Positions 25,445-33,365 of a stretch of DNA of 33,365 nt are shown piece after piece. The notes beneath the pieces were generated by a model. It saw only the letters and a list, made by a program, of their open reading frames with translations, had not been told where the DNA came from and searched no databases. The position numbers were made by a program, and so were the translations under genes. Source of the DNA: Prevotella sp. (GTDB lineage: Bacteria; Bacteroidota; Bacteroidia; Bacteroidales; Bacteroidaceae); the NCBI GenBank assembly GCA_022778905.1, contig JALFRV010000202.1, positions 1 to 33,365 on the forward strand. Reading direction: 5' to 3'. The first letter of the stretch is position 1. Each line of letters opens with the position of its first letter.

Positions 25445-28405
25445 ATGATGAAGAGATCTCTCCTCTTGACAATTTTATTCTTTTTGATTCCCTTGAGTAT
25501 GTTGGCCCAAAACCGGTTGGTCACCGGTGAGATCACCGACCGTGACACCCACGAGCCGATGATGCAGACTACGGTGCAGCTGTTGAAGACTGACAGCACT
25601 TTCGTAACAGGCGCGATCACCAACGACAAGGGGCTTTTCTCAATCGCGGCACCATCCAACGGCCGTTATCTCCTGCGGCTTTCCAATGTCGGATATGCCA
25701 CGACCGTGAAGCGCATAGAAATCGTGAACGACAAGAACTTGGCCATGGGCAAGGTCGTGATGGGGGCAGATGCCGTCATGCTAAAGGGCGCGACCGTCAC
25801 CGCCCAGGCACAAAAGGTGACGCTGAAGGAGGACACTTTCGTCTACAACTCTGCCGCCTTCCGCACCCCGGAGGGCTCTACGATCGAGGAACTGGTCAAA
25901 CGTCTGCCCGGCGCACAGGTCGATGACAACGGCAAGATCACCATTAACGGAAAGGAAGTGAAGAAGATCATGGTCGACGGAAAGGAGTTCATGACCGGAG
26001 ACACGAAGACTGCGCTCAAGAATCTGCCAACCTCTATCGTCGACAGAATCAAGGCCTACGATGAAAAGAGCGATCTTTCGCGTGTGACAGGTATCGACGA
26101 CGGCGAGGAGCAAACGGTGCTCGACTTCGGGCTGAAGCGTGGCATGAACAAGGGAATGTTCAGCAATATCGACCTCGGAATCGGTACGAAGGACCGCTAC
26201 GCCGAACGTGTGATGGCCGCGATGTTCAACAGTAAGTCGCGCTTCATGATCTTCGGCAGTGCCAATAACGTCAATGACCAGGGCTTCGGGCGTGGCGGCG
26301 GAAGGTTCGGAGGCGGCATGCAGGGACTGAATGCCACCAAGATGCTGGGCATGAACTATAACTTTGAGGAGAAGAAAAAACTGAAGGTCGACGCCAGTGT
26401 GCGGTGGAATCACGCCAACGGAGACCGCAGCACAGTCAGCTCTTCGGAGAATTTCGTCAGTACGGTCGGATCATTCTCCAACAGCAAAAGCCAGAACTAT
26501 ACGCGCAGCAACAGTTGGGATGCCCGCGGACGATTGGAATGGACGCCCGACACAATGACCAACATCATGTTCCGGCCGTCGTTTACCTATTCGACAAACG
26601 ACAGCCGCAGCATGAGCACTACTGCATCCTACAATCAGGATCCTTATCTCTACGTGGTCGATCCGCTGGCAGCCGCGTCGATCGCACAGCTCGCCGAGGA
26701 CAGCCTGATGGTCAATAGCCGGGAGAATATGGGCTTGAGTTACTCCGACAACAAGAGCGTCCAGGGCATGCTTCAGTATAACCGGCGACTCGGAAACCGC
26801 GGCCGCAACTTCACCATACAGCTCAATGCCAACTACGGGAAGAGTGACAGCAAGAGCCTTTCGTTGAGCGATGTGGTCCTCTATCAGCTCAAGACGGCCA
26901 TGGGGCTTGACTCTACGTACCAGACGAACCGCTGGAACCTGACCCCGACAAAGAACTGGGGCTACCGCATCCGAACCACTTACAGCGAGCCATTGTGGCG
27001 TGGAGCGTTCCTCCAATTCAGCTACCAGTTCAACTTCAGTTCACGAAGGAGCGACCGATCCACTTATGATTTCAGCCACATCACGTCCGGATTGTTCGAC
27101 GGCGTGCCGTTGGTCTACCGCGGATGGGACAGCTATCTCTCGCTCTTGGGCAACCCCATTGAGAGCTATGTGGATGATGACCTGAGCCGATTCTCCGAAT
27201 ATCGCAACTACACGCATGAGCTCGAACTGATGTTCAGACTCATTCGGCCCAAGTATAACCTCAATGTCGGCGTCATGGTACAGCCGCAGAAGTCGGACTT
27301 CAAGCAGAATTACCAGGGCGTGCATGTGGACACCACGCGCACCGTAACGAACGTGACGCCTACGCTCGACTTTCGTTACCGATTCTCAAAGGTCAGCAAT
27401 CTCCGCATCAATTATCGCGGATCGACCGATCAGCCGAGCATGACCGATCTGTTGGACATCACGGATGACAGCAACCCGCTTGATATCTCGAAGGGTAATC
27501 CGGGGCTAAAACCATCCTTCACCAACAACTTCCGGTTGTTCTACAACACTTATTTCGAAAAGCGGCAGCGTGCCATCATGACCTTCCTGAACTACAGCAC
27601 CACCAGCAATAGCATCAGCAACAAGGTGACATACAATGAGGTCACCGGCGGCAGAGTCACCCAGCCCGAGAACATCAACGGCAATTGGAACGCTCAGGGT
27701 GGCTTCATGTTCAACACCGCAGTTGACACGGCGGGCTACTGGAATGTCAATACGTTCACCAATCTGAATTACAACAACTATGTCGGATACCTGAGCTTGG
27801 ACAAGAAGTCGGATTCGCAGAAGAACACGACCCGCTCTCTCGGCCTCGGCGAACGCTTGGGCGCCAGCTACCGCAACAGCTGGTTGGAGGTGGAGCTCGA
27901 CGGCTCTCTCAACTACACCCACAGCCGCAACGAGCTGCAGAGCCAAAGCGACTTGGACACATGGCAGTTCTCCTACGGTCTCAATGTCAACCTCACGGCT
28001 CCCTGGGGCACCAGTCTGTCGACGGATATCCATGAGAACAGCCGTCGCGGATACAACGACAACTCGATGAATACCAATGAGCTGGTCTGGAATGCGCAGG
28101 TCTCTCAGTCGTTCCTGAAGGGCAGGCCGCTGACCGTCTCACTGCAGTTCTACGACATTCTGCACAATCAGAGCAACTTCAGTCGGACGCTCAGCGCCAT
28201 CCAGCGCAATGACGTATCCTATAATAGTATTACAAGTTACGCCATGCTACATGTCATCTATAAGCTCAATATCTTCGGTTCGAAAGAGGCGCGGGCCCAA
28301 ATGTTTCAGGGAAGAGGCGAAAGAGGCTTCGGCGGACCGCGTGATGGCTTCCGCGGCCGACGCGGTCCACGGGGCGGAGGATTCGGCGGTCCACGTCACT
28401 TCTGA
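25445..28405 (+). CDS. Outer-membrane beta-barrel protein (TonB-receptor-like, with carboxypeptidase-regulatory-like domain)
   Basis: A 986-residue exported protein. A signal peptide (LLLTILFFLIPLSMLAQ) is followed by a carboxypeptidase-regulatory-like domain (GEITDRDTHEPMMQTTVQLL). Next comes a plug-like segment (EELVKRLPGAQVDDNGKITI, then VKKIMVDGKEFMTG), then a long beta-barrel with alternating aromatic strands. It matches the 'outer membrane beta-barrel family' group related to SusC/TonB receptors, but no SusD partner is adjacent. Odd points are a Gly/Arg-rich loop (GFGRGGGRFGGGMQG) and a Gly/Arg-rich end (FGGPRDGFRGRRGPRGGGFG). ATG at 25445 is preferred over 25424 because the signal peptide begins there. 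Cargo is unknown. Confidence 0.9.
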   Translation: MMKRSLLLTILFFLIPLSMLAQNRLVTGEITDRDTHEPMMQTTVQLLKTDSTFVTGAITNDKGLFSIAAPSNGRYLLRLSNVGYATTVKRIEIVNDKNLAMGKVVMGADAVMLKGATVTAQAQKVTLKEDTFVYNSAAFRTPEGSTIEELVKRLPGAQVDDNGKITINGKEVKKIMVDGKEFMTGDTKTALKNLPTSIVDRIKAYDEKSDLSRVTGIDDGEEQTVLDFGLKRGMNKGMFSNIDLGIGTKDRYAERVMAAMFNSKSRFMIFGSANNVNDQGFGRGGGRFGGGMQGLNATKMLGMNYNFEEKKKLKVDASVRWNHANGDRSTVSSSENFVSTVGSFSNSKSQNYTRSNSWDARGRLEWTPDTMTNIMFRPSFTYSTNDSRSMSTTASYNQDPYLYVVDPLAAASIAQLAEDSLMVNSRENMGLSYSDNKSVQGMLQYNRRLGNRGRNFTIQLNANYGKSDSKSLSLSDVVLYQLKTAMGLDSTYQTNRWNLTPTKNWGYRIRTTYSEPLWRGAFLQFSYQFNFSSRRSDRSTYDFSHITSGLFDGVPLVYRGWDSYLSLLGNPIESYVDDDLSRFSEYRNYTHELELMFRLIRPKYNLNVGVMVQPQKSDFKQNYQGVHVDTTRTVTNVTPTLDFRYRFSKVSNLRINYRGSTDQPSMTDLLDITDDSNPLDISKGNPGLKPSFTNNFRLFYNTYFEKRQRAIMTFLNYSTTSNSISNKVTYNEVTGGRVTQPENINGNWNAQGGFMFNTAVDTAGYWNVNTFTNLNYNNYVGYLSLDKKSDSQKNTTRSLGLGERLGASYRNSWLEVELDGSLNYTHSRNELQSQSDLDTWQFSYGLNVNLTAPWGTSLSTDIHENSRRGYNDNSMNTNELVWNAQVSQSFLKGRPLTVSLQFYDILHNQSNFSRTLSAIQRNDVSYNSITSYAMLHVIYKLNIFGSKEARAQMFQGRGERGFGGPRDGFRGRRGPRGGGFGGPRHF

Positions 28406-28490
28406 TCCGTCTGTCTGCAGCTGAAACACGGTCAGAACCGTCTGCAGCTATAGGGACTTCAATGGGGAGCCTGCTTATGGCCTGACATTA

Positions 28491-28541
28491 AACGATCCGA
28501 CCCTCATCCGGAGTTAACAACCGGATGAGGGTCGGATCGTT
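28491..28541. terminator. Long perfect inverted repeat, probable bidirectional terminator
   Basis: Positions 28491-28511 and 28521-28541 are perfectly complementary (21 bp, 9-base loop AGTTAACAA). TTT follows on the plus strand and TTTAAT on the minus strand. It lies between the converging outer-membrane gene and purN. Confidence 0.75.
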
Positions 28542-28663
28542 TCTGTCGGTCGCTTCTCAATGGTGTGGGGTCGGGAGGAGATGCCAGTCGGAAGAGCGTG
28601 TCGTGCATTTCCTTAACATGCTGCATATCAATGTGTTAAACGAATGATCAATTCGCCCGGGCA

Positions 28664-28751
28664 AAAGCTATGCTCCGGGCCGTCCAAAGCTATGCTCTTG
28701 GCCGTCAAAAGCTATGCTTTGGAGCCTCCGGATGATAGCTCTTGTCAGACG
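28664..28751 (+). repeat. 22-bp tandem repeat array, copy C
   Basis: Four 22-bp periods (28664, 28686, 28708, 28730). Units 1-3 start AAAGCTATGCT; unit 4 starts GGATGATAGCTCTTG. TATCAATGTGTTA at 28626-28638 flanks it. The right half overlaps the 3' end of purN on the other strand. Confidence 0.85.
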
Positions 28752-29313
28752 AGAGGACAACTTCCTCTACGACGGACGGAAAATGTGCCATTTCGAGCTC
28801 GTGTTCCTTGGCTGCGATGTCGTCTGGAGTGTCGTCTGGAGAGAGCGGTGTACGGAACTGGGCGATGATCTCTCCACCGTCGCAGACGCTGCTCACCCAG
28901 TGGACGGTCATGCCCGTTTCCGTCTCGCCGGCAGCCTTCACGGCCTCGTGGACATGATGTCCGTACATGCCCTTGCCGCCGAATCGGGGCAGAAGGGCAG
29001 GGTGGAGGTTGATCATCCGATGCGCATAAGCCTCGACAAGGAAGTCGGGAATCATCAGCAGAAAGCCTGCCAGAACGATGAAGTCAATGCCGTGCGACTC
29101 CAAGAGGGGCATCAGCCGGGCGGGATCGTTGAACGCAGCCTTTTCCATCACGGCGGTCTCGATGCCGAGGCGCCCTGCCCTGGTGAGGGCGAAAGCGTCG
29201 GATCGGTTACTCAGGACAAGGGCCACTTCGATCTCGGGATGTCCGGCGAAGTGGCGGATGATGTTTTCGCAGTTGGTTCCACTGCCTGATACGAATATTG
29301 CAAGTCTAATCAT
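28705..29313 (-). CDS. purN: Phosphoribosylglycinamide formyltransferase
   Basis: A 202-residue purine-pathway enzyme that formylates GAR using 10-formyl-tetrahydrofolate. It shows the substrate loop SGSGTNCENII (9-19), the catalytic Asn102 and His104 in INLHPALLP, and Asp145 in CDGGEII. The frame is open from 29346, but the ATG at 29313 (MIRLAIFVSGSG) fits the family. It overlaps the S4 gene by 8 bases. The last 13 residues (from Asp190, ending PKHSF) and the stop codon are encoded by repeat array C, so the C-terminus looks extended or replaced by the repeat. The catalytic core is intact. Confidence 0.95.
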   Translation of the reverse strand: MIRLAIFVSGSGTNCENIIRHFAGHPEIEVALVLSNRSDAFALTRAGRLGIETAVMEKAAFNDPARLMPLLESHGIDFIVLAGFLLMIPDFLVEAYAHRMINLHPALLPRFGGKGMYGHHVHEAVKAAGETETGMTVHWVSSVCDGGEIIAQFRTPLSPDDTPDDIAAKEHELEMAHFPSVVEEVVLSSDKSYHPEAPKHSF

Positions 29314-29734
29314 GGTCTTCTTCCTCCCATTCTTCGCCGTCTTCAAAGCCGAACATGACGGGCTCGGTGAATGCGTTCAGTGCGCGCCGGTCTTTCTTCG
29401 TGGGCCGTCCCGTGCCGCGTGCGCGGTCGATGAAGCCGCTGATCCGGCTCATCTCGAGCAGTTCGTACTGCTTCGGGTCGGTGACGTTTTCATATATTTC
29501 CGGTATGAGTTTGGCCCCCACACGCTGTTCGATGGGCTTGAGGACCTTGAAGGAGTAGGTGATCGGGGGCTTCTTGACGCTGACCACTTCGCCTGTCTTG
29601 ATCAGGTGGCTGGGCTTTACGTTGGCCCCTCCGACGGTGACCCGTCCGTTCTTGATGGCATCTGCGGCGACGCTTCGGGTCTTGAATATGCGGGCCGCCC
29701 ACAGCCATTTGTCGATGCGAGCTGTATCTGTCAT
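29306..29734 (-). CDS. S4-domain RNA-binding protein (HslR/Hsp15-like)
   Basis: A 142-residue protein. Residues 5-65 form an S4 RNA-binding domain (RIDKWLWAARIFKTRSVAAD, then NGRVTVGG) as in Hsp15, which binds stalled 50S subunits carrying nascent chains. The rest is charged, includes GTGRPTKKDRR and ends in an acidic tail. It lies between pth and purN in an operon with rplY, which fits a role around the ribosome. Similarity to E. coli HslR is good in the S4 domain only, so no symbol is given. Confidence 0.85.
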   Translation of the reverse strand: MTDTARIDKWLWAARIFKTRSVAADAIKNGRVTVGGANVKPSHLIKTGEVVSVKKPPITYSFKVLKPIEQRVGAKLIPEIYENVTDPKQYELLEMSRISGFIDRARGTGRPTKKDRRALNAFTEPVMFGFEDGEEWEEEDHD

Positions 29735-29774
29735 TGATGTTGCTGCTTGATGCTGAAGCGCTGTCTGCGCGGGA

Positions 29775-30380
29775 TCATTCCGTCCCGGAGGCCGTCGGGG
29801 CCTTCGATGGAGCTGATCCCTTGCGGTTGAACGCGTTCATCGTGTTGTCTATTCCTGTGAGGACGAAGCTCCGGATCAGTTCCACGGCCGTGTCGATGCT
29901 GGGTTGCAGTGTCTGCAGTTCGGCGCTGTCATAGCGCCCGAGCACCCAGTTGACCTGCCCGCCACGCGGGAAATCATTGCCCACCCCCATGCGGAGCCGG
30001 GCATAGTCGGGTCCTATGAGCTGCTGAATGTGCCCTAATCCGTTGTGCCCGCCGTTGCTTCCGCCGGCCTTGAGCCTGAAGGCACCGAGCGGGAGAGCGA
30101 TGTCGTCGACGCAGACAAGAAGGTGTTCCTGCGGGATATGATCCTTGTTGAGCCAGTATCTGACCGCGTTGCCGCTCAGGTTCATGAAAGTCGTGGGCTT
30201 GAGCAGGATGACCCGGCGTCCTTTGATGGACGTCTCGGCCACGAATCCGTAACGTTTGTCCTCAAAAACAATATTGGACGCCTTAGCGAAAGCGTCCAAT
30301 ATCATAAATCCGGTGTTGTGTCTGGTGCCCTGGTACTCATCACCCGGGTTGCCCAGTCCACAGATCAGGTATTTCTCCAT
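29775..30380 (-). CDS. pth: Peptidyl-tRNA hydrolase
   Basis: A 201-residue enzyme that recycles peptidyl-tRNA dropped from the ribosome. Active-site features are GLGNPG (8-13), catalytic His21 in RHNTGF, Asn67 in TTFMNLSG, Asp92/Asp93 in CVDDIALP and the loop GGSNGGHNGL with Asn113. The last 15 or so residues are Ser/Pro/Ala-rich. It starts 8 bp after rplY; this rplY-pth pair is widely conserved in bacteria. Confidence 0.97.
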   Translation of the reverse strand: MEKYLICGLGNPGDEYQGTRHNTGFMILDAFAKASNIVFEDKRYGFVAETSIKGRRVILLKPTTFMNLSGNAVRYWLNKDHIPQEHLLVCVDDIALPLGAFRLKAGGSNGGHNGLGHIQQLIGPDYARLRMGVGNDFPRGGQVNWVLGRYDSAELQTLQPSIDTAVELIRSFVLTGIDNTMNAFNRKGSAPSKAPTASGTE

Positions 30381-30388
30381 GCAGTGTC

Positions 30389-31030
30389 TTATTCTGCCGA
30401 AGCCTCGGTTTCGTTGCCGTCCTCAGCCTCTTCGCTATCGTTGGAAACCATGGAAGCAGCGCTTGCAGCCTGACGGGTCATCTTGATCGAGCATACTACG
30501 ACGTCCTTGCTTGTAGCGAGCGTGAGTCCTTCGAAGCTCAGGTCTCCCACCTTGATGCTCTTGCCGATTCTCAGTTTGGTCACGTTAATGTCGAGGTGCT
30601 CGGGAATCTGCTGGTAGGGAGCGGTAACTTCGATCTTGCGGATCGACAGGTTCATGCGTCCGCCATCACGTACACCCTGGGCCAGACCGGTCAGTTTGAC
30701 AGGGATGCCGATGGTGATCGGCTTCTGGTCATTGACCTCGAAGAAGTCAACATGGAGCAGTGAGTCGTTCACGGGGTGGAACTGCAGTTCCTTCATGACA
30801 GCCGTGTGGCTCTCGCCATCGATGATCAGGTTGATCACGTAGATGTGCGGCGTGTATACGATCTTGCGCAGCTCGCTCATCGGAGCGGCAAAGGCAAGTG
30901 CTACAGGCTGGCCGTTCTCAGTGGCTTCACCATAGAGGTTGCAGGGAACGAGCCCTTGTTTGCGGAGTGCTTTAGAAGCTTTCTTTCCAAGGTCTGTACG
31001 CTTCTGACCTGTTACATTAATCTCTTTCAT
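30389..31030 (-). CDS. rplY: 50S ribosomal protein L25 (long, Ctc type)
   Basis: A 213-residue protein that binds 5S rRNA in the large subunit. The N-terminal L25 domain has GLVPCNLYGE and ends near LLHVDFFEV. The C-terminal TL5/Ctc domain (GIPVKLTGLAQGVRDGGRM, then EHLDINVTKLRIGKSI) follows, then an acidic tail rich in Glu and Ser. It is the first gene of the rplY-pth-S4-purN operon and has a good promoter with a leader of about 65 bases. Confidence 0.96.
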   Translation of the reverse strand: MKEINVTGQKRTDLGKKASKALRKQGLVPCNLYGEATENGQPVALAFAAPMSELRKIVYTPHIYVINLIIDGESHTAVMKELQFHPVNDSLLHVDFFEVNDQKPITIGIPVKLTGLAQGVRDGGRMNLSIRKIEVTAPYQQIPEHLDINVTKLRIGKSIKVGDLSFEGLTLATSKDVVVCSIKMTRQAASAASMVSNDSEEAEDGNETEASAE

Positions 31031-31104
31031 AATGTGTTACTCTAAATTAATGGATTCTTAATTCGCCATCACACGAGATGCGCTTAGCGTTTTTAAAAGT
31101 GCTG

Positions 31105-31136
31105 CAAAGGTAAGTATTTCTCCCGGAATGACCAAA
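31105..31136 (-). promoter_or_regulatory. rplY operon promoter
   Basis: On the minus strand TTTG (31136-31133), a 20-base spacer and TACCTTTG (31112-31105) match the Bacteroidetes -33/-7 consensus closely. Confidence 0.8.
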
Positions 31137-31173
31137 GATTCTTTTTAAAAAGACTTAAAAGCCTCCTGATTTC

Positions 31174-31204
31174 TTGCATATCCTATGAATTTTCTCTATT
31201 TTTG
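31174..31204 (+). promoter_or_regulatory. nusB operon promoter
   Basis: TTG (31174-31176), a 20-base spacer and TATTTTTG (31197-31204) match the Bacteroidetes consensus. The nusB ATG follows after 39 bases. Confidence 0.8.
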
Positions 31205-31243
31205 CACCATTAATTGAATTAAAGAAACACAAAGAAACAGAGG

Positions 31244-32212
31244 ATGATTAATCGAGAATTAATTCGCATCAAGATCGTTCAGTTAACCTATGTATACTAT
31301 CAAAACGGTAATAGAAACATGGATAACGCCGAAAAAGAGCTGCTTTTCAGCCTTTCAAAGGCATACGATCTATACAATTATATGCTCTATCTGATCGTTG
31401 TCATCACCCGTGAGATGCGTCATCGGGTCGACATCGCAGCATCAAGGGCAGAACGGGAAGGCACGGAGGGACCGTCGCAGAAGTTCGCTTTCAATAAGTT
31501 TGCCGTACAGTTGGAAGAGAACAAGATGCTCACTGCCTTCGTGGAGTCACAGAACCAGACCTGGGATGACGACATCGAGTTCGTCCGGAAGCTGTGCGGA
31601 CAGATCGAACAGAGTGAGACTTATCTCAGCTATATGGCCGATCCCGACGACTCGTATGAGGCCGACCGCGAAGTGTGGCGAAAACTCTATAAGCAGTTCA
31701 TCCAGAATAACGAGGAGCTTGAAGCCATCTTGGAGGAAAAAAGCCTGTACTGGAACGATGACAAGGAGATCGTCGACACGTTCGTGATCAAGACCATCAA
31801 GCGCTTCGAAGCAAAGAACAAGGCCGCCCAGAAACTGCTGCCGGAATACAAGGATGAGGAAGATCGGGATTTCGCCCGCAAACTCTTCCGCGCCACCATA
31901 CTCAATGCAGACACCTATCAGCGCTACATGAGCGAGACCAGTCACAACTGGGACTTTTCCCGTCTGGCATATATGGATGTCGTGATCATGCAGATCGCCA
32001 TTGCCGAAATGCTTACCTTCCCCAACATCCCCATCAGTGTCACCATTAATGAATATGTGGAATTGGCCAAGTTATACAGCACCCCCAAGAGCGGCGGATA
32101 CATCAACGGCATGCTGGATGGCATCGCCCGATATCTCATTCAGTCAGGGAAACTGCTCAAAAACATCGATGAGCCGAAGTCGAAACCGGCAAAAACCGAA
32201 CCCGCGGAATGA
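31244..32212 (+). CDS. nusB: Transcription antitermination factor NusB (long Bacteroidetes form)
   Basis: A 322-residue protein, more than twice the length of E. coli NusB. The NusB fold is in the C-terminal part (DFARKLFRATILNADTYQRY, then DVVIMQIAIAEMLTFPNIPI and a run including YVELAKLYSTPKSGGYING). It ends in a Lys/Pro-rich tail. The N-terminal two-thirds is helical and charged, starts MINRELIRIKIVQLTYVYYQ (a half-motif of NusB), and is characteristic of this phylum. NusB with NusE supports rRNA antitermination. It heads nusB-yajC-YbbR on the plus strand. Confidence 0.92.
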   Translation: MINRELIRIKIVQLTYVYYQNGNRNMDNAEKELLFSLSKAYDLYNYMLYLIVVITREMRHRVDIAASRAEREGTEGPSQKFAFNKFAVQLEENKMLTAFVESQNQTWDDDIEFVRKLCGQIEQSETYLSYMADPDDSYEADREVWRKLYKQFIQNNEELEAILEEKSLYWNDDKEIVDTFVIKTIKRFEAKNKAAQKLLPEYKDEEDRDFARKLFRATILNADTYQRYMSETSHNWDFSRLAYMDVVIMQIAIAEMLTFPNIPISVTINEYVELAKLYSTPKSGGYINGMLDGIARYLIQSGKLLKNIDEPKSKPAKTEPAE

Positions 32213-32261
32213 TTCTGACCGGTCCGGAACATAATTGACATCAAACTAAATCAATCAAGAT

Positions 32262-32591
32262 ATGACAACAATGATTCTTGCTGCCCAGGCAGCACAAGGC
32301 ACAGGCGGCGGCATGGGCATGCTGGTGATGATGGTGGCAATATTCGCCATCATGTGGTTTTTCATGATCCGTCCTCAGCAGAAAAAGCAAAAGGAGATCC
32401 GGAAGTTTCAGAATGCACTTCAGGAAGGTACCAAAATCGTGACCGGTGGAGGCATCTATGGAACCGTGAAACGCATCGACATGACAACAGGAAGAGTAGA
32501 AGTGGAGATTGCACGCGGCGTCGTTATTGAGGTCGACCGTAACTCCGTCTTCGCTGACGTTGCATCCATTTCACCTGCAAACAAAGCCTGA
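32262..32591 (+). CDS. yajC: Preprotein translocase subunit YajC
   Basis: A 109-residue inner-membrane protein associated with SecDF-YidC. One transmembrane helix spans about 20-37 (MLVMMVAIFAIMWFFMIRP), followed by the family signature RPQQKKQKE and the cytoplasmic beta domain (LQEGTKIVTGGGIYGTVKRI). The Gly-rich N-terminus is usual. It lies 49 bp after nusB. Confidence 0.95.
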   Translation: MTTMILAAQAAQGTGGGMGMLVMMVAIFAIMWFFMIRPQQKKQKEIRKFQNALQEGTKIVTGGGIYGTVKRIDMTTGRVEVEIARGVVIEVDRNSVFADVASISPANKA

Positions 32592-32616
32592 GCGCGGCCA
32601 ATCTGATGATTGAGGA

Positions 32617-33365
32617 ATGATCGGACGTGTGGGATTCGTATGGGAAAAGGCCAGGAAAAACCTTTTTGGAGCGATCAATAAGGAGTTCCTGATATTCTTG
32701 TTTTTCTTCATCGTAAGTGCTTTCTTCTGGCTGTTGATGACACTCAATGAGACTTACGAGCGAGAAATGACAGTCCCCGTCAAGCTTGTCGGTGTCCCGC
32801 AGAATGTGATTATGACCACCAACCTGCGTGACACCGTTGTCGTGACCATACGCGACAAAGGCTATACGCTGGCAACTTACGCGACGAGTCATCCCCTTCG
32901 GCCTATCTATCTCAAGTTTGACAGTTATGCAAACAAGAATTCCGGCCAGGGCTCCATTCCGATCTCTGACATCCAGAAATTGGTTTACCAGCAGCTGTTC
33001 GGATCCTCCCGCATCACCGGAGTGAAGCCGGACAAGATGGATTTCTATTTCAATTACGGCCAGTCAAAGCGTGTCCCGGTAAGAATCGCGGGTCTGGTGG
33101 AGCCGGGATCTTCATACTATTTAGCCAACACAAGGTTCTGGCCGGACCACGTGATCGTATATGCGAACAGCCGTACACTTGACAGTATACGCTACGTAAG
33201 TACCGAAGAGCTGCGGATCGTGAACTTCGAAGACACCGTCATCCGGCAGGTCCGACTCAAGAAGATGCAAGGCGTGAAGATCGTTCCGTCTACGGTTCGG
33301 CTTGGCTTATACCCCGATGTGCTGACCGAGGAGAGCATGGTCGTACCTATTGTTGCCGTCAATAT
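32617..33365 (+). CDS. YbbR-like domain protein (partial, runs off window)
   Basis: At least 249 residues, open at the window edge. It starts at the ATG at 32617, 25 bp after yajC. A cytoplasmic stretch (KARKNLFGAINKEF) precedes one membrane helix at about 26-42 (FLFFFIVSAFFWLLMTL). The rest is extracytoplasmic and beta-rich, with the repeated YbbR pattern (MTVPVKLVGVPQNV; KRVPVRIAGLVEPGSSYYL). In other bacteria YbbR/CdaR proteins regulate the c-di-AMP cyclase; whether that holds here is unknown. In Bacteroidales the next gene is usually coaE, which is outside the window. Confidence 0.85.
   Translation, partial: MIGRVGFVWEKARKNLFGAINKEFLIFLFFFIVSAFFWLLMTLNETYEREMTVPVKLVGVPQNVIMTTNLRDTVVVTIRDKGYTLATYATSHPLRPIYLKFDSYANKNSGQGSIPISDIQKLVYQQLFGSSRITGVKPDKMDFYFNYGQSKRVPVRIAGLVEPGSSYYLANTRFWPDHVIVYANSRTLDSIRYVSTEELRIVNFEDTVIRQVRLKKMQGVKIVPSTVRLGLYPDVLTEESMVVPIVAVN

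Noticed and set aside
25445..28405. SusC of a polysaccharide utilisation locus
   Set aside because: There is no SusD neighbour and no adjacent glycan enzymes; the sequence fits the broader outer-membrane beta-barrel group better.

Overview
The window comes from a Bacteroidales bacterium, most likely a relatively GC-rich member of the Prevotellaceae. The sequence shows Bacteroidetes-type promoters (TAnnTTTG boxes), a long-form NusB, a LysS with a C-terminal extension, BspA/Prevotella-style secreted proteins with a conserved C-terminal tail, ECF sigma/membrane anti-sigma pairs, and a secreted sulfatase of the serine type. The species cannot be named from sequence alone. No rRNA, tRNA, CRISPR array, insertion sequence or prophage was seen.

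Layout. (1) 1-5243, minus strand: a truncated secreted protein, then lysS-gpsA-pgi-HAD phosphatase reading leftwards as one compact housekeeping group. (2) 5244-5935: a gene-free stretch with two kinds of dispersed repeat and a strong terminator. (3) 5936-13177, minus strand: an accessory glycan region. A GH89 alpha-N-acetylglucosaminidase and an HGSNAT-like membrane acetyltransferase are followed by an ECF sigma factor, a membrane anti-sigma-like protein, a secreted protein of unknown function and a secreted sulfatase. The enzyme types mirror lysosomal heparan sulfate breakdown. (4) 13384-14636, minus strand: a secreted BspA-like protein with a long structured leader, followed by a 60-residue protein. 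(5) 15054-17186, plus strand: an EamA transporter and a TlpA-like thioredoxin-fold protein. (6) 17639-23824, minus strand: a menaquinone operon reading hotdog thioesterase-menF-menD-menB-menC-menE. (7) aroB (minus) with its own terminator, and a large outer-membrane beta-barrel protein (plus). (8) 28705-31030, minus strand: rplY-pth-S4 protein-purN. (9) 31244 to the end, plus strand: nusB-yajC-YbbR-like (cut by the window edge).

The main unexplained signal is a family of 22-bp-period repeat arrays at three intergenic sites (about 5521-5608, 17377-17442, 28664-28751). Units at different loci have nearly identical flanks but carry the central CTATG core in opposite orientations. The third array runs into purN and supplies its last 13 codons and its stop codon. 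A second hairpin repeat (GGCGGAT...ATCCGCCCCTA) lies near two of the three arrays. No clearly new multi-gene system was found; the repeats, the glycan cluster and the long leader of the BspA-like gene are the best leads.
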